Origin: Burkholderiaceae bacterium
GTDB lineage: Bacteria > Pseudomonadota > Gammaproteobacteria > Burkholderiales > Burkholderiaceae
Direction of reading: 5' to 3'
Assembly (NCBI GenBank): GCA_947452535.1
Contig: CANGCM010000005.1
Coordinates: 1-64,000 of the forward strand
DNA: 64,000 nucleotides
In this document: piece by piece, positions 32,186 to 43,292 of the stretch
How positions within the stretch are numbered: position 1 is the stretch's first letter
How the letters are laid out: every line of letters starts with the position of its first letter
Made by a program: the position numbers and the translations under genes
Notes under the pieces: generated by a model
The model's database searches: none
Told to the model about the DNA's origin: nothing
The model's input: only the letters and a program-made list of their open reading frames with translations

Positions 32186-34075
32186 ATGCCCTATAAATCA
32201 GAACACGAACGCTCTATTAAAGATCCAGATGGTTTTTGGGGAGAGCAGGCAAAACTGATTCATTGGGAAAAGCCTTTTAATCGGGTTCTGGATTATGCAA
32301 ACCCCCCGTTTGCAAAGTGGTTTGAGGGTGGCCTAACTAATCTTTGCTTCAACGCGGTAGATCGCCACCTTAAAGATCGCCCTGATCAAATCGCACTTGT
32401 GGCGGTTTCTACAGAAACCAATATAGAAAAAGCATACACATACACAGAGCTCTACGAGGAAGTCAATCGTATGGCGGCAATTTACCGAGCCAATGGCGTT
32501 CAAAAAGGTGATCGCGTTTTAATCTATATGCCGATGATTGCAGAGGCTTGCTTTGCGATGTTGGCAAGTTTGCGTATTGGTGCGATTCATTCGGTGGTGT
32601 TTGGCGGCTTTGCAGCCCATAGCTTGGCATCCAGAATTGATGATGCCAAACCAAAAATGATCGTGACCGCCGAGGCAGGAGCGCGTGGAGGCAAGGCAGT
32701 CCCTTACAAGCCATTATTAGACGAGGCTATTAATCTGGCTAACCATAAGCCTGAAAAAGTCTTGCTCGTCAATCGCGGTCTTACTGAGTTCACTGCCGTT
32801 TCTGGCCGTGATTTGGATTACGCCGCTGAGCGTCAAAAACATCTCCATGATTTAGTTCCGATTGAGTGGGTAGATGCTACCCATACCTCTTATATCTTGT
32901 ACACCTCGGGAACTACTGGCAAGCCCAAGGGTGTTCAGCGTGACACTGGTGGATATGCAGTTGCTTTAGCTTCCACTATGAAACATATTTTCTGTGCGAG
33001 CCCTGGTGACACCATGTTCTGCACCTCTGACATTGGTTGGGTAGTAGGTCATAGCTATATTATTTATGCACCCTTACTCAACGGTATGGCAACCATCATG
33101 TATGAAGGCACGCCACTGCGTCCTGATGCTGGTATTTGGTGGGAGTTGGTAGAGAAGTACAAAGTCTCAGTCATGTTTTCTGCGCCAACTGCAGTGCGCG
33201 TTCTCAAAAAACAAGATCCTGCATTTCTCACTAAGTATGACCTCTCGAGTTTGAAGGCCTTATTTTTAGCAGGCGAGCCTTTGGATGAGCCGACAGCAAC
33301 CTGGATTCATAATGCGATTCAAAAGCCAATTGTGGATAACTACTGGCAGACAGAAACGGGTTGGCCAATGTTAGCAATTCAGCGTGGTGTCGAGGTCATG
33401 CCGCATAAGTTTGGTTCGCCTGGCGTTCCTTCATTTGGCTACAACATGAAACTCTTAGATGATGCGAGCTCTGAAGAGTTGGGCCCCAATCAGAAGGGTG
33501 TTATTGCCATCGAAGGCCCATTACCTCCAGGCTGTATGCAAACTGTTTGGGGTGATGACAGGCGTTTTGTGAGCACGTATTGGGAAACCATTCCAGGCAA
33601 GACGATTTACTCTACTTTTGACTGGGGCATCAAAGATGATGATGGTTACTTCTTTATCTTGGGCCGTACCGATGATGTGATTAATGTTGCTGGTCACCGT
33701 TTAGGTACTCGGGAGATCGAGGAAAGTATTTCAAGTCATCCGAACATCTCTGAAGTTGCTGTGGTGGGAATAGAGGACAAGCTCAAAGGTCAGGCTGCGA
33801 TTGCTTTTGTGATTCCAAAAGATGCTACGAATATCGATACCTTAGAAGCGGAATGTATGAAAACGGTAGATAAGACCTTGGGGGCAATTGCTCGTCCAGG
33901 CCGTGTTTATGTCGTCACTGCCTTACCCAAGACGCGTTCAGGCAAGATCGTGCGGCGCGCACTTCAGGCCGTCGCCGAAGGGCGCGATCCCGGCGATATC
34001 AGCACTATGGAAGATCAAACCGTTTTAGCTCAAATTAAGACCATCATCGAACAAAGCGCGAAGTCCCAAAGCTAG
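32186..34075 (+). CDS. prpE: Propionyl-CoA synthetase (acyl-CoA synthetase)
   Basis: A 629-residue adenylate-forming ligase that activates propionate (and probably acetate) with ATP and CoA. Motifs are ILYTSGTTGKPKGV, then the PrpE-like QRDTGGYAVALA, SDIGWVVGHSYI, NYWQTETGWP and the C-terminal KTRSGKIVRR with the catalytic lysine. The QRDTGG and SDIGWVVGHSYI forms point to PrpE rather than Acs. No methylcitrate genes are alongside. ATG 32186 is preferred to TTG 32180, which is 6 bases upstream. Confidence 0.88.
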   Translation: MPYKSEHERSIKDPDGFWGEQAKLIHWEKPFNRVLDYANPPFAKWFEGGLTNLCFNAVDRHLKDRPDQIALVAVSTETNIEKAYTYTELYEEVNRMAAIYRANGVQKGDRVLIYMPMIAEACFAMLASLRIGAIHSVVFGGFAAHSLASRIDDAKPKMIVTAEAGARGGKAVPYKPLLDEAINLANHKPEKVLLVNRGLTEFTAVSGRDLDYAAERQKHLHDLVPIEWVDATHTSYILYTSGTTGKPKGVQRDTGGYAVALASTMKHIFCASPGDTMFCTSDIGWVVGHSYIIYAPLLNGMATIMYEGTPLRPDAGIWWELVEKYKVSVMFSAPTAVRVLKKQDPAFLTKYDLSSLKALFLAGEPLDEPTATWIHNAIQKPIVDNYWQTETGWPMLAIQRGVEVMPHKFGSPGVPSFGYNMKLLDDASSEELGPNQKGVIAIEGPLPPGCMQTVWGDDRRFVSTYWETIPGKTIYSTFDWGIKDDDGYFFILGRTDDVINVAGHRLGTREIEESISSHPNISEVAVVGIEDKLKGQAAIAFVIPKDATNIDTLEAECMKTVDKTLGAIARPGRVYVVTALPKTRSGKIVRRALQAVAEGRDPGDISTMEDQTVLAQIKTIIEQSAKSQS

Positions 34076-34094
34076 CTCTAACTCTAAGTCTAGG

Positions 34095-34142
34095 GCTTGA
34101 TTGCCTTCCGAGCCCCATTGGCTGGTAATCCAAGGGTTTTTT
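34095..34142 (+). terminator. Terminator after prpE
   Basis: CTTGATTGCC (34096-34105) pairs with GGTAATCCAAG (34124-34134) with one bulged base and one G-U. An inner AGCC/GGCT hairpin lies in the loop, and GGGTTTTTT follows. It separates prpE from the carA leader. Confidence 0.6.
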
Positions 34143-34282
34143 AGGCAAAACTGGTATGATTGTCAGGTTCAAAACTTAATAAATTACCCTAGCGCTTAAA
34201 GACACTCACCTCCCGCACAAACAGTCCTGGGTTGGTCTTTTTGGGGTGTTGAGCGTCGGATGGAGCAGGGACTGGAGATGGT

Positions 34283-35485
34283 TTGTCACCCTTGCTTCCT
34301 TCTTTTCCTCCCGCCGTATTGGCTTTAGCCGACGGCACATTATTTCCCGGTCTTAGTATTGGCTCCCCTGGAGAAACTAGCGGCGAAGTCGTTTTCAATA
34401 CCGCGCTGACCGGCTATCAAGAAATCATCACTGATCCTAGTTACTCACGCCAAATTGTGACCTTGACCTATCCTCATATCGGAAACGTTGGGGTCAATAG
34501 TCAGGATGCAGAGTCAGATCAAATACATGCTGCGGGTTTAGTGATCAAAGATCTATCTAAGCGTGTCTCGAATTTCCGTTCCGAAGAAAGTCTCGATAGT
34601 TATCTTACTAAAGCAGGTGTCGTTGGCATTTCTGGGGTTGATACCCGTAAACTCACTCGCATCCTGCGTGACAAGGGCGCCCAATCTGGCGCGATTGTTG
34701 CTGGCAAGATGGGTGATGACTTAGAGGCTCTCAGCAAGAAGGCTTTGGAATTGGCTAAAGCCTTCCCTGGCATGGCCGGCTTAGATCTGGCTAAAGTGGT
34801 TACAACTAAAACCCCATATCCATGGCGTGAAGCTGAGTGGGATTTACATGGCCCTGATGGCAAACCTGCATACAGAACTTTGGATTCCAGCAAGCCCATC
34901 AAAAAAGTGGTTGCTTATGATTTTGGTGTGAAGCGCAATATTTTGCGTATGCTCACTGAGCGAGGCTGCGAGTTAACGGTAGTACCTGCACAGACTAGTG
35001 CTGCTGAGGTATTTGCAATGAACCCCGATGGCGTGTTCTTCTCGAATGGCCCTGGTGATCCCGGTCCTTGTGATTATGCGATTGCCGCCGCCAAAGAAAT
35101 TATTGAGAAGGGTATTCCAACTTTTGGCATTTGCTTGGGTCACCAAATTATGGGCTTAGCTGCTGGTGCCAAAACCTTGAAGATGAAGTTTGGCCACCAT
35201 GGTGCAAATCATCCTGTAAAAGATTTGGATACTGGGCGTGTAGCGATTACCTCTCAGAACCATGGTTTTGCTGTCGATGCTAAAACTCTGCCTGCGAACA
35301 TTCGTGTCACCCATGTGTCTTTATTTGATGGATCCTTACAAGGCCTTGCTTGGAAAGATAAACCTGCTTTGTGTTTCCAGGGCCATCCTGAAGCCTCACC
35401 GGGTCCGCATGATATTGCCTATTTATTTGATCGTTTTGTGGAGCTAATGAATGCTGCCGCTGTTGGTAATAAGGGGGACAAATAA
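34283..35485 (+). CDS. carA: Carbamoyl-phosphate synthase small subunit
   Basis: A 400-residue glutaminase subunit that supplies ammonia for carbamoyl phosphate (arginine and pyrimidine synthesis). The N-terminal domain has LADGTLFPG and [14 protein letters not shown]. The class I glutamine amidotransferase domain has the nucleophile in [14 protein letters not shown] and the His-Glu pair in [12 protein letters not shown]. No in-frame ATG exists near the start. A TTG at 34283 has GGAG six bases upstream, and a second TTG is at 34292. Its stop overlaps the carB ATG by one base. Confidence 0.95.
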   Translation: MSPLLPSFPPAVLALADGTLFPGLSIGSPGETSGEVVFNTALTGYQEIITDPSYSRQIVTLTYPHIGNVGVNSQDAESDQIHAAGLVIKDLSKRVSNFRSEESLDSYLTKAGVVGISGVDTRKLTRILRDKGAQSGAIVAGKMGDDLEALSKKALELAKAFPGMAGLDLAKVVTTKTPYPWREAEWDLHGPDGKPAYRTLDSSKPIKKVVAYDFGVKRNILRMLTERGCELTVVPAQTSAAEVFAMNPDGVFFSNGPGDPGPCDYAIAAAKEIIEKGIPTFGICLGHQIMGLAAGAKTLKMKFGHHGANHPVKDLDTGRVAITSQNHGFAVDAKTLPANIRVTHVSLFDGSLQGLAWKDKPALCFQGHPEASPGPHDIAYLFDRFVELMNAAAVGNKGDK

Positions 35486-38400
35486 TGCCTAAGCGTAGCG
35501 ACATTAAGAGCATCCTGATCATTGGCGCCGGTCCAATTGTGATTGGGCAAGCTTGTGAGTTCGATTATTCCGGTGCACAAGCTTGTAAAGCTTTACGTGA
35601 TGAAGGTTACAAAGTCATTCTGGTGAATAGTAATCCTGCAACCATCATGACAGACCCCGAGATGGCTGATGTCACTTATATTGAGCCGATTACTTGGGAA
35701 GTAGTAGAGCGCATTATTGCTACCGAAAAGCCAGATGCCATTTTGCCAACGATGGGCGGACAAACTGCCTTGAACTGCGCACTCGATTTGCATCGCCATG
35801 GCGTCCTCGAAAAATACGGTTGTGAGTTGATTGGCGCTTCACCAGAAGCAATTGATAAAGCCGAGGATCGTCAGAAGTTTAAAGATGCGATGACCAAAAT
35901 TGGTTTGGGCTCTGCGAAGTCTGGTATTGCGCACTCTATGGATGAAGCACATGAAGTGCAACAGCGTATTCAAAAAGAAACTGAGAGTTTAGGCTTTCCG
36001 GTGGTGATTCGTCCTTCATTCACCATGGGTGGATCCGGCGGTGGTATTGCTTATAACCGTGAAGAGTTTGAAGAGATTTGTAAGCGTGGCTTAGATTTAT
36101 CGCCAACCGGTGAGCTCTTGATTGAAGAGTCTCTCTTAGGTTGGAAAGAGTTTGAAATGGAAGTGGTGCGTGACCGTGCCGATAACTGCATCATTGTTTG
36201 TTCAATCGAAAACTTAGACCCCATGGGCGTGCACACTGGCGACTCAATCACCGTTGCCCCTGCCCAAACATTGACCGACAAAGAATATCAAATCATGCGT
36301 AATGCATCGATTGCGGTATTGCGTGAGATTGGTGTTGATACCGGCGGCTCGAATGTGCAGTTCTCCATTAATCCAATTGATGGGCGCATGATTGTGATTG
36401 AGATGAACCCACGCGTTTCTCGTTCATCTGCCTTGGCTTCTAAGGCTACCGGTTTCCCAATCGCCAAGATTGCTGCCAAGCTGGCAGTAGGCTATACCCT
36501 AGACGAGCTCAAGAACGATATTACTGGTGGTGCAACGCCAGCCTCTTTTGAGCCTTCAATCGATTATGTCGTTACTAAGATTCCTCGCTTTGCTTTTGAG
36601 AAATTCCCGCAAGCAGATTCTCGTTTAACGACGCAGATGAAATCCGTAGGCGAGGTGATGGCGATTGGTCGCACCTTCCAAGAGTCTTTCCAGAAAGCAC
36701 TTCGTGGCCTTGAGGTTGGCGTGGATGGTTTGGATGAGGTTTCAACTGATTTAGACGACATCATTCAAGAAATCGGCGAGCCAGGCCCTGATCGGATTTG
36801 GTATTTGGCTGACGCTTTCCGAATGGGTATGGGACTTGATGAGATTTATAACGAGACTAAGGTAGATCCTTGGTTCTTGGAGCAAATTGAAGAGCTCATC
36901 ACAATGGAAACCGAGCTGAAGTTGCGCAAGATTGATAGCTTGTCAGCGCCTGAGTTGCGCTTCATTAAGCAAAAAGGATTCTCTGATCGCCGCTTAGCGA
37001 AGTTACTGGGGGTAGATGCCTCTTCGGTTCGCGCTGCGCGGCATCGCCTGAAGGTAGTGCCTGTATACAAGCGGGTAGATACCTGTGCCGCTGAGTTTTC
37101 AACGAACACAGCTTACCTGTACTCTACTTACGAGGCAGAGCATGGGGAATGTGAATCTGCGCCTACTACTAAAGACAAGATCATGGTTCTTGGTGGCGGC
37201 CCTAATCGTATTGGCCAGGGAATTGAGTTTGATTATTGCTGTGTACATGCTGCCTTAGCCATGCGCGAAGATGGTTATGAAACCATTATGGTGAACTGCA
37301 ACCCTGAAACGGTTTCCACTGACTACGATACCTCTGATCGTTTGTATTTCGAGCCATTGACCTTAGAAGATGTTCTCGAGATTGTTGCCATTGAAAAACC
37401 CAAAGGTGTGATCGTCCAGTATGGCGGTCAAACGCCCTTGAAATTAGCCTTGGATCTTGAAGCCAACGGCGTTCCCATTATTGGAACATCACCTGACATG
37501 ATTGATGCTGCAGAAGATCGCGAGCGTTTTCAGAAGTTACTGCATGAGCTGAACTTGCGTCAGCCGCCTAATCGGACTGCTCGTGCAGAAGATGAGGCTT
37601 TGAAGCTTGCTGAAGAAATTGGCTACCCATTAGTAGTGCGTCCTTCCTATGTGCTCGGTGGGCGTGCTATGGAAATCGTTCATGATGGCCGTGATCTCGA
37701 GCGCTATATGCGCGAGGCTGTGAAGGTTTCACATGACTCACCAGTGCTACTAGACCGTTTCTTGAACGATGCGATTGAGTGCGATGTGGATTGTATTAGT
37801 GATGGCCAGCAGGTATTTATTGGCGGTGTAATGGAGCATATTGAGCAAGCCGGTGTTCACTCTGGTGACTCAGCCTGTTCATTGCCGCCATATTCCTTGT
37901 CGGATGAGACGATTGCAGAAATCAAACGTCAAACTGCGGCGATGGCAAAGGGATTGAATGTGATTGGCTTGATGAACGTCCAGTTTGCGATTCAGAATGT
38001 CGACGGTAAAGATGTCATCTATGTTCTCGAAGTGAATCCACGCGCCTCTCGTACTGTGCCATTTGTATCTAAGGCAACCGGTTTGCAGTTAGCCAAGATC
38101 GCAGCCCGTTGTATGGTTGGTCAAACTTTAGAGCAGCAGGGTATTCAGAAGGAAGTAAAGCCTGGCTACTATTCAGTGAAGGAAGCGGTATTTCCATTTA
38201 ATAAGTTCCCTGGCATTGATCCGATCCTTGGACCGGAGATGCGTTCTACTGGTGAAGTAATGGGTGTTGGTAAAACCTTTGGTGAAGCCCTCTTTAAGTC
38301 TCAGTTAGGTGCTGGTATCAAGCTCCCTAAGAATGGCACGGTAGTGTTGACTGTCAAAGATAGCGATAAGCCTAAAGCGGTTGAAGTGGCCAAACTGTTA

Positions 38401-38748
38401 CATCAACTCGGATTTCCAATGGTGGCTACCAAAGGTACTGCTGCGGCAATCGAGGCGGCTGGGTTACCGGTGCGCGTTGTCAACAAAGTGAAGGATGGTC
38501 GTCCCCACATCGTTGACTTGATTAAGAATGGCGAGATCTCTTTGGTATTTACTACGGTTGATGAAACCCGAACCGCGATTGCAGATTCACGCTCTATTCG
38601 TACTACTGCGCAAGCTAATAACGTGACCTATTACACTACGATTAGTGCAGCACGCGCAGTGATGGATGGCTTGATGGCCTCTCAGAATGGCAATAAGGAA
38701 TCTCTTGAAGTATATTCATTGCAAAACCTTCATCAGACTCTCAATTAA
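35485..38748 (+). CDS. carB: Carbamoyl-phosphate synthase large subunit
   Basis: A 1087-residue synthetase with the two homologous ATP-grasp halves. Each has a GAGPIVIGQ or [10 protein letters not shown] start, the [26 protein letters not shown] lid region and an [36 protein letters not shown] metal-binding strand. A C-terminal MGS-like domain (from about residue 940, [20 protein letters not shown]) is the allosteric site. Length is standard. It overlaps carA by one base. Confidence 0.97.
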   Translation: MPKRSDIKSILIIGAGPIVIGQACEFDYSGAQACKALRDEGYKVILVNSNPATIMTDPEMADVTYIEPITWEVVERIIATEKPDAILPTMGGQTALNCALDLHRHGVLEKYGCELIGASPEAIDKAEDRQKFKDAMTKIGLGSAKSGIAHSMDEAHEVQQRIQKETESLGFPVVIRPSFTMGGSGGGIAYNREEFEEICKRGLDLSPTGELLIEESLLGWKEFEMEVVRDRADNCIIVCSIENLDPMGVHTGDSITVAPAQTLTDKEYQIMRNASIAVLREIGVDTGGSNVQFSINPIDGRMIVIEMNPRVSRSSALASKATGFPIAKIAAKLAVGYTLDELKNDITGGATPASFEPSIDYVVTKIPRFAFEKFPQADSRLTTQMKSVGEVMAIGRTFQESFQKALRGLEVGVDGLDEVSTDLDDIIQEIGEPGPDRIWYLADAFRMGMGLDEIYNETKVDPWFLEQIEELITMETELKLRKIDSLSAPELRFIKQKGFSDRRLAKLLGVDASSVRAARHRLKVVPVYKRVDTCAAEFSTNTAYLYSTYEAEHGECESAPTTKDKIMVLGGGPNRIGQGIEFDYCCVHAALAMREDGYETIMVNCNPETVSTDYDTSDRLYFEPLTLEDVLEIVAIEKPKGVIVQYGGQTPLKLALDLEANGVPIIGTSPDMIDAAEDRERFQKLLHELNLRQPPNRTARAEDEALKLAEEIGYPLVVRPSYVLGGRAMEIVHDGRDLERYMREAVKVSHDSPVLLDRFLNDAIECDVDCISDGQQVFIGGVMEHIEQAGVHSGDSACSLPPYSLSDETIAEIKRQTAAMAKGLNVIGLMNVQFAIQNVDGKDVIYVLEVNPRASRTVPFVSKATGLQLAKIAARCMVGQTLEQQGIQKEVKPGYYSVKEAVFPFNKFPGIDPILGPEMRSTGEVMGVGKTFGEALFKSQLGAGIKLPKNGTVVLTVKDSDKPKAVEVAKLLHQLGFPMVATKGTAAAIEAAGLPVRVVNKVKDGRPHIVDLIKNGEISLVFTTVDETRTAIADSRSIRTTAQANNVTYYTTISAARAVMDGLMASQNGNKESLEVYSLQNLHQTLN

Positions 38749-38767
38749 TTTAAGTTAGGTTAGAGGC

Positions 38768-39244
38768 ATGAGCACAATTCCAATTACTAAGCATGGTGCA
38801 GAACTCCTGAAAGAAGAGTTACATCGTTTAAAGCATATCGAGCGTCCATCGGTGATTAATGCGATCTCTGAAGCCCGCGCCCAGGGTGATCTCTCAGAGA
38901 ATGCAGAGTACGATGCCGCCAAAGAGAAGCAGGGCTTTATTGAGGGACGCATTCAGGAGCTTGAAGGAAAACTATCCGCTGCTCAAATCATCGATCCAGC
39001 AACCTTGGATGTGAATGGTCGAATTGTGTTTGGTGCAACTGTGGATCTTGAAGACCTCGAAGATGGTACTAAGCTCACTTATCAAATTGTCGGTGATGAT
39101 GAGGCTGATATTGCAGTGAATAAGATTTCTATTAGCTCTCCCATTGCACGCGCTTTAATTGGCAAAGAAGAGGGCGATGTCGTTTCAGTTCAAGCCCCAG
39201 CTGGAAATCGCGAAGTAGAAATTCTCGCGGTTCGATATATCTAA
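38768..39244 (+). CDS. greA: Transcription elongation factor GreA
   Basis: A 158-residue factor that binds the RNA polymerase secondary channel and rescues backtracked complexes. The N-terminal coiled coil has the acidic tip region [20 protein letters not shown] with the conserved D and E, and the C-terminal FKBP-like domain ends [16 protein letters not shown]. It lies directly after carB, the same neighbourhood as in E. coli and many other proteobacteria. Confidence 0.97.
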   Translation: MSTIPITKHGAELLKEELHRLKHIERPSVINAISEARAQGDLSENAEYDAAKEKQGFIEGRIQELEGKLSAAQIIDPATLDVNGRIVFGATVDLEDLEDGTKLTYQIVGDDEADIAVNKISISSPIARALIGKEEGDVVSVQAPAGNREVEILAVRYI

Positions 39245-39256
39245 TAATCAGTCAAA

Positions 39257-39763
39257 ATGAATATGAAGACTCTGGATGCTCCAAATCATTTAGGGGCTCA
39301 AAGACTCTTCACTCTGGTGGCTGGTCTCTGGGTTGGCAGTTTACTTACCGTAGGCTATTTAGTTGCTCCAGCAATCTTTAGTACGATGACTGATCGCCAG
39401 GCGGCCGGTATGGTTGCTGGCAGTATCTTTAGGTTAGAAGCCTATCTCAGTGTGATTGTGTGCATCGGCCTCATGGCCCTTGCTAACCTCTTGGTCAATC
39501 GGGGCTTGAATCAATTTAGGTTTATACGCTGGCTTTTATTGACCATGTTGCTCTGCTCAGTTGCGGCCGCCCTGATCTTTATTCCTTGGATGAATGCCCT
39601 CAGAGATAACGCTTTGGCTGAAGGCATGCCGGTGATGCTCTCTCCCTCTGCTACTGTATTCGGAAGATTGCATGGCGCATCTAGCATCCTGTTTTTGCTC
39701 CAGAGTATTTTGGGAATCTTCTTGGTTTGGCGTTTAAGTAAAAATCAGCATCAACGCCAATAA
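39257..39763 (+). CDS. DUF4149 domain membrane protein
   Basis: A 168-residue protein with four hydrophobic helices. The first helix region LFTLVAGLWVGSLLTVGYLVAPAIF and the FGRLHGASSILFLLQSILG segment near the end resemble the DUF4149 family of inner-membrane proteins. Function is unknown. It follows greA by 12 bases and so is probably cotranscribed. Confidence 0.75.
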   Translation: MNMKTLDAPNHLGAQRLFTLVAGLWVGSLLTVGYLVAPAIFSTMTDRQAAGMVAGSIFRLEAYLSVIVCIGLMALANLLVNRGLNQFRFIRWLLLTMLLCSVAAALIFIPWMNALRDNALAEGMPVMLSPSATVFGRLHGASSILFLLQSILGIFLVWRLSKNQHQRQ

Positions 39764-39785
39764 AAAAACGCCGACTAGCGGCGTT
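39762..39785 (-). terminator. Intrinsic terminator of the yhbY-like gene
   Basis: Seven-base arms AACGCCG and CGGCGTT around ACTAG, with a run of seven A on the plus strand (39762-39768) that becomes a T-tract on the minus strand. It terminates minus-strand transcription from the YhbY-type gene and lies right after the DUF4149 stop. Confidence 0.8.
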
Positions 39786-39813
39786 AATGACCTCCATCAA
39801 TTTGCTCTAAAAA

Positions 39814-40440
39814 TTAAGAGCCTAACGATTTCTTTTTCGTACTGCTCATACGGACCTTGCGTTTCTTAATTGGTGCAGGTGCTGCAGTTGCTTTGCGGTA
39901 ACCGGGTGATGACCAACCAATTTTAGATTCAGCAGCATCGGCGCGCAAAACCCGTTTCTTAGGAGTAGCGCTTTTGACGGCTGCAACTCTTTCAAATGGA
40001 GATTTGCCGGCGACAGAGCGTCGATCTGATCTTTCAGAAGTGCTCGTGCGAACACCGGCTTTGGATACAACGCGATTAGGCTGGCGCTTAGTGCGAGGCG
40101 CTTGTAATGATTTTTTAGTCTGCTTACTTGATCTCCCCAGGTTAGCTAGGGCTGCATCGACCACATCGATTGGCTTCCAAAGCACCAATAATTTTCCAAT
40201 ATGTTGCACTGGCGCTGCATCGAGCTTGTCGCAAAGTTCTTCATAAATAGCAATCCGAGCCTCGCGCTCATCACCAAAGACTCGGACTTTAATTAAGCCA
40301 TGGTGAGAAATGGCTAATTTAGCCTCTTTAATAACCGCAGGGGTCAGGCCATCCCCACCAACCATGACTACTGGACTGAGGTCGTGAGCATCGGCTTTGA
40401 GGGATTTTCGTTGTGCGGGGGTAATAGAAAGTGCTGTCAT
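39814..40440 (-). CDS. YhbY/CRM-domain RNA-binding protein, long form
   Basis: A 208-residue protein. The first 95 residues are a CRM (CRS1-YhbY) domain: LTPAQRKSLKADAHDLSPVV, VMVGGDGLTPAVIKEAK and HHGLIKVRVFG. This domain binds RNA and, in E. coli YhbY, pre-50S particles. Residues 105-208 form an extra tail rich in Lys, Arg, Ser and Ala, probably disordered, which roughly doubles the length relative to YhbY. It is divergent from rlmE, matching the yhbY/rlmE arrangement of E. coli, so a ribosome-assembly role is a fair inference. Confidence 0.88.
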   Translation of the reverse strand: MTALSITPAQRKSLKADAHDLSPVVMVGGDGLTPAVIKEAKLAISHHGLIKVRVFGDEREARIAIYEELCDKLDAAPVQHIGKLLVLWKPIDVVDAALANLGRSSKQTKKSLQAPRTKRQPNRVVSKAGVRTSTSERSDRRSVAGKSPFERVAAVKSATPKKRVLRADAAESKIGWSSPGYRKATAAPAPIKKRKVRMSSTKKKSLGS

Positions 40441-40578
40441 ATGCTCGATGATAGAGCATTAAGGCTTGTAAAACGGGGCTTTTGGCTTAATAGAAGCTCG
40501 GATTGAGTTCTTATCAGTCGATTCCTTTTGCCTTGGAGGGCATAAACAAGGAAAATGGATGTCGAAAGTGGGTAAGTT

Positions 40579-41253
40579 GTGGCTAAGAATAAATTTAATA
40601 AAAGTTGGTTGCAGGATCATCTGAATGATCCATACGTGAAGATGGCCCAAAAAGAGGGTTATCGTGCACGAGCCGTCTATAAGCTAAGCGAAATAGATGA
40701 GCAGGATCGACTTATCAAGCCGGGCATGACTATCGTGGATCTGGGCAGCGCTCCAGGGAGCTGGTCTCAGTACGCCCGAAATCGACTTACCGAGCTCGGT
40801 AAAAACAACCCCAATATTGAGTCTGGCAAGCCCGATGGCACCATTATTGCGATTGATATCTTGCCGATGGAGGATATTGCGGATGTTTCTTTCATTCAGG
40901 GGGATTTTCGTGAGGATGAGGGCTTAAGGGCACTTGAGGCGCTTTTACCTGCTGATGCGGGCGGTAAAGTGGACCTTGTCCTGTCCGATATGGCCCCTAA
41001 TCTCTCAGGGGTGGGTGTCGCGGATGCAGCTCGAATGGCCTTTTTGGCGGAAATTGCCTTAGATTTTTCAGTCCAGCACCTCAAGCCAGAAGGGGCCTTA
41101 TTAATCAAGTGCTTCAATGGCAGCGGTTATAGCCAGATCGTGGAATCCTTCAAAAAGGTCTTTAAAACCGTAGCCTCCAGAAAGCCCAAAGCCTCCAGGG
41201 CAAAGTCCTCTGAAATCTTTTTGCTGGGTCGAGACTTCAAGGCGCCTAAATAA
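40579..41253 (+). CDS. rlmE: 23S rRNA 2'-O-methyltransferase RlmE
   Basis: A 224-residue FtsJ-type enzyme that methylates U2552 in 23S rRNA. The SAM-binding motif is [12 protein letters not shown], and the KDKE-type catalytic residues are suggested by [31 protein letters not shown] and [11 protein letters not shown]. It starts with GTG. The order rlmE-ftsH-folP-glmM matches E. coli. Confidence 0.94.
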   Translation: MAKNKFNKSWLQDHLNDPYVKMAQKEGYRARAVYKLSEIDEQDRLIKPGMTIVDLGSAPGSWSQYARNRLTELGKNNPNIESGKPDGTIIAIDILPMEDIADVSFIQGDFREDEGLRALEALLPADAGGKVDLVLSDMAPNLSGVGVADAARMAFLAEIALDFSVQHLKPEGALLIKCFNGSGYSQIVESFKKVFKTVASRKPKASRAKSSEIFLLGRDFKAPK

Positions 41254-41353
41254 CCCCCTGAAAATAAGGGTTTATTAAATAAAGATGCTCCTAGCCCTTG
41301 AAAAAGCCTGGTAGTAGAATCAAATACTTAGGTATAGCAATCTGCTTTAACTC

Positions 41354-41367
41354 CCGGATTAATCCGG
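41354..41367. repeat. Perfect 14-base palindrome before ftsH
   Basis: CCGGATTAATCCGG lies 14 bases before the ftsH start and one base before its probable ribosome-binding site (AAAGG). It could be a protein-binding operator or a short leader hairpin that affects ftsH translation. Confidence 0.5.
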
Positions 41368-41380
41368 CAAAGGTCTCCTT

Positions 41381-43261
41381 TTGAATAGCAATATGTTACA
41401 AAAAATTGGTGTGTGGCTCATTGTGGGTCTGGTGCTCTTCACTGTGTTTAAACAGTTTGATAAGCCGAAGGATCAGACTCAGGTCACTTACTCTCAATTT
41501 ATGGACGATGCCAAGGCTGGCAAAGTCAAGCGAGTGGATGTGCAAGGTCGCACACTGCAAGTAACCCCAAATGACGGCAACAAATATTCCATCATCTCTC
41601 CAGGGGATATTTGGATGGTTGGCGATCTCATGAAATTTGGTGTTCAAGTAACCGGTAAGGCTGATGATGAGCCCAATATGTTGGTTTCCGCTCTGTATTA
41701 CCTTGGACCCACTTTATTGATTATTGGTTTCTGGTTTTTCATGATGCGTCAGATGCAAGGTGGCGGAAAGGGTGGAGCATTCTCTTTCGGAAAATCCAAA
41801 GCGCGCCTGATTGATGAAAACAGCAATACGGTGACCTTTGCGGATGTTGCTGGTTGCGATGAGGCCAAGGAAGAAGTATTTGAGATTGTGGATTTCTTAA
41901 AGGATCCACAAAAGTTCCAGAAGCTCGGCGGTCGTATTCCACACGGAATACTTTTAGTTGGCCCCCCGGGTACTGGTAAGACTTTGCTAGCACGTGCGAT
42001 TGCTGGTGAGGCGAAGGTTCCATTCTTCTCTATCTCTGGCTCAGACTTCGTTGAGATGTTTGTGGGTGTTGGTGCATCGCGCGTACGCGATATGTTTGAG
42101 AACGCCAAGAAAAACTCACCATGTATCATTTTTATTGACGAGATTGATGCAGTCGGTCGCCATCGTGGTGCCGGCATGGGGGGTGGTAATGATGAGCGCG
42201 AACAAACGCTAAACCAGATGCTCGTTGAGATGGATGGTTTTGAAAGTAATAGTGGCGTGATTGTAGTTGCCGCAACTAACCGCTCAGACGTATTGGACCG
42301 TGCTTTACTGCGTCCTGGTCGTTTTGACCGTCAAGTGCATGTAGGTTTGCCAGACATTCGTGGTCGCGAGCAAATCTTACAAGTACATATGCGCAAAGTT
42401 CCGATTGATCCTGATGTCGATGCGGCAGTGTTAGCGCGTGGCACTCCTGGTTTCTCAGGCGCAGATTTGGCAAACTTAGTAAATGAGTCTGCATTATTTG
42501 CAGCGCGTCGCAACAAACGTGCGGTGGATATGAAAGACTTTGAGGATGCTAAAGACAAGATCTACATGGGTCCTGAGCGTAAGTCTGCAGTGATGCGTGA
42601 AGAAGAGCGTCGTAATACGGCGTATCACGAGTCTGGTCACGCAGTGGTTGCCAAGGTATTGCCTAAGGCTGATCCAGTACATAAGGTCACCATCATGCCG
42701 CGTGGCATGGCATTGGGTGTGACTTGGCAGTTGCCTGAGTTTGATCGCGTGAACTTATATAAAGATCGCATGATGGAAGAGTTAGCGATTTTGTTCGGTG
42801 GTCGTGCTGCTGAAGAAGTCTTCTTGCACTCGATGAGTACTGGCGCATCAAATGACTTTGAGCGGGCTACCAAAATGGCACGTGACATGGTGACTCGTTA
42901 CGGTATGAGTGATAGCCTAGGTACGATGGTGTATGTCGACACTGAATCAGAAAGCATCTTTGGCCGCAACAGTACCAAAACAGTTTCAGAGTTGACTCAG
43001 CAAAAGGTAGATGCAGAAATTCGTGCTCTAGTAGATAGTCAGTACGCTTTGGCAAGATCGATTCTTGAATCGAATCGTGACAAGGTTGAGGCGATGGTTG
43101 CAGCGCTGCTTGAGTGGGAAACCATTGATGCTGAGCAGATTACTGACATCATGGAAGGTCGTCCACCACGCGCTCCTAAGCCACCACCAGCAACCCAGTT
43201 TGGGAACTCTGCTGGAGGTACGCCAGGTCCTGCTGCGGGTACGGCTCCAGCAACTGCCTAA
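41381..43261 (+). CDS. ftsH: ATP-dependent zinc metalloprotease FtsH
   Basis: A 626-residue membrane-anchored AAA+ protease for quality control and turnover of short-lived regulators. Two N-terminal helices flank a small periplasmic domain. Then come Walker A GPPGTGKT, Walker [12 protein letters not shown], the second region of homology [20 protein letters not shown], and the HESGH zinc site. The C-terminus is Pro/Ala/Gly-rich. The TTG at 41381 (MNSNMLQK) has AAAGG seven bases upstream and fits the N-terminus of relatives; ATG 41393 is the alternative. Confidence 0.96.
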   Translation: MNSNMLQKIGVWLIVGLVLFTVFKQFDKPKDQTQVTYSQFMDDAKAGKVKRVDVQGRTLQVTPNDGNKYSIISPGDIWMVGDLMKFGVQVTGKADDEPNMLVSALYYLGPTLLIIGFWFFMMRQMQGGGKGGAFSFGKSKARLIDENSNTVTFADVAGCDEAKEEVFEIVDFLKDPQKFQKLGGRIPHGILLVGPPGTGKTLLARAIAGEAKVPFFSISGSDFVEMFVGVGASRVRDMFENAKKNSPCIIFIDEIDAVGRHRGAGMGGGNDEREQTLNQMLVEMDGFESNSGVIVVAATNRSDVLDRALLRPGRFDRQVHVGLPDIRGREQILQVHMRKVPIDPDVDAAVLARGTPGFSGADLANLVNESALFAARRNKRAVDMKDFEDAKDKIYMGPERKSAVMREEERRNTAYHESGHAVVAKVLPKADPVHKVTIMPRGMALGVTWQLPEFDRVNLYKDRMMEELAILFGGRAAEEVFLHSMSTGASNDFERATKMARDMVTRYGMSDSLGTMVYVDTESESIFGRNSTKTVSELTQQKVDAEIRALVDSQYALARSILESNRDKVEAMVAALLEWETIDAEQITDIMEGRPPRAPKPPPATQFGNSAGGTPGPAAGTAPATA

Positions 43262-43292
43262 GTTGCCTAAGTCACTCTCAGTAATTTCTTAG

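Noticed and set aside
34189-34398. Minus-strand frame of 69 residues over the carA leader
   Set aside because: Pro/Ser-rich, overlaps the conserved carA N-terminus, with no start signal.
41255-41276. Inverted repeat AACCC/GGGTT after rlmE as a terminator
   Set aside because: Only five pairs and no real T-tract; too weak to call.
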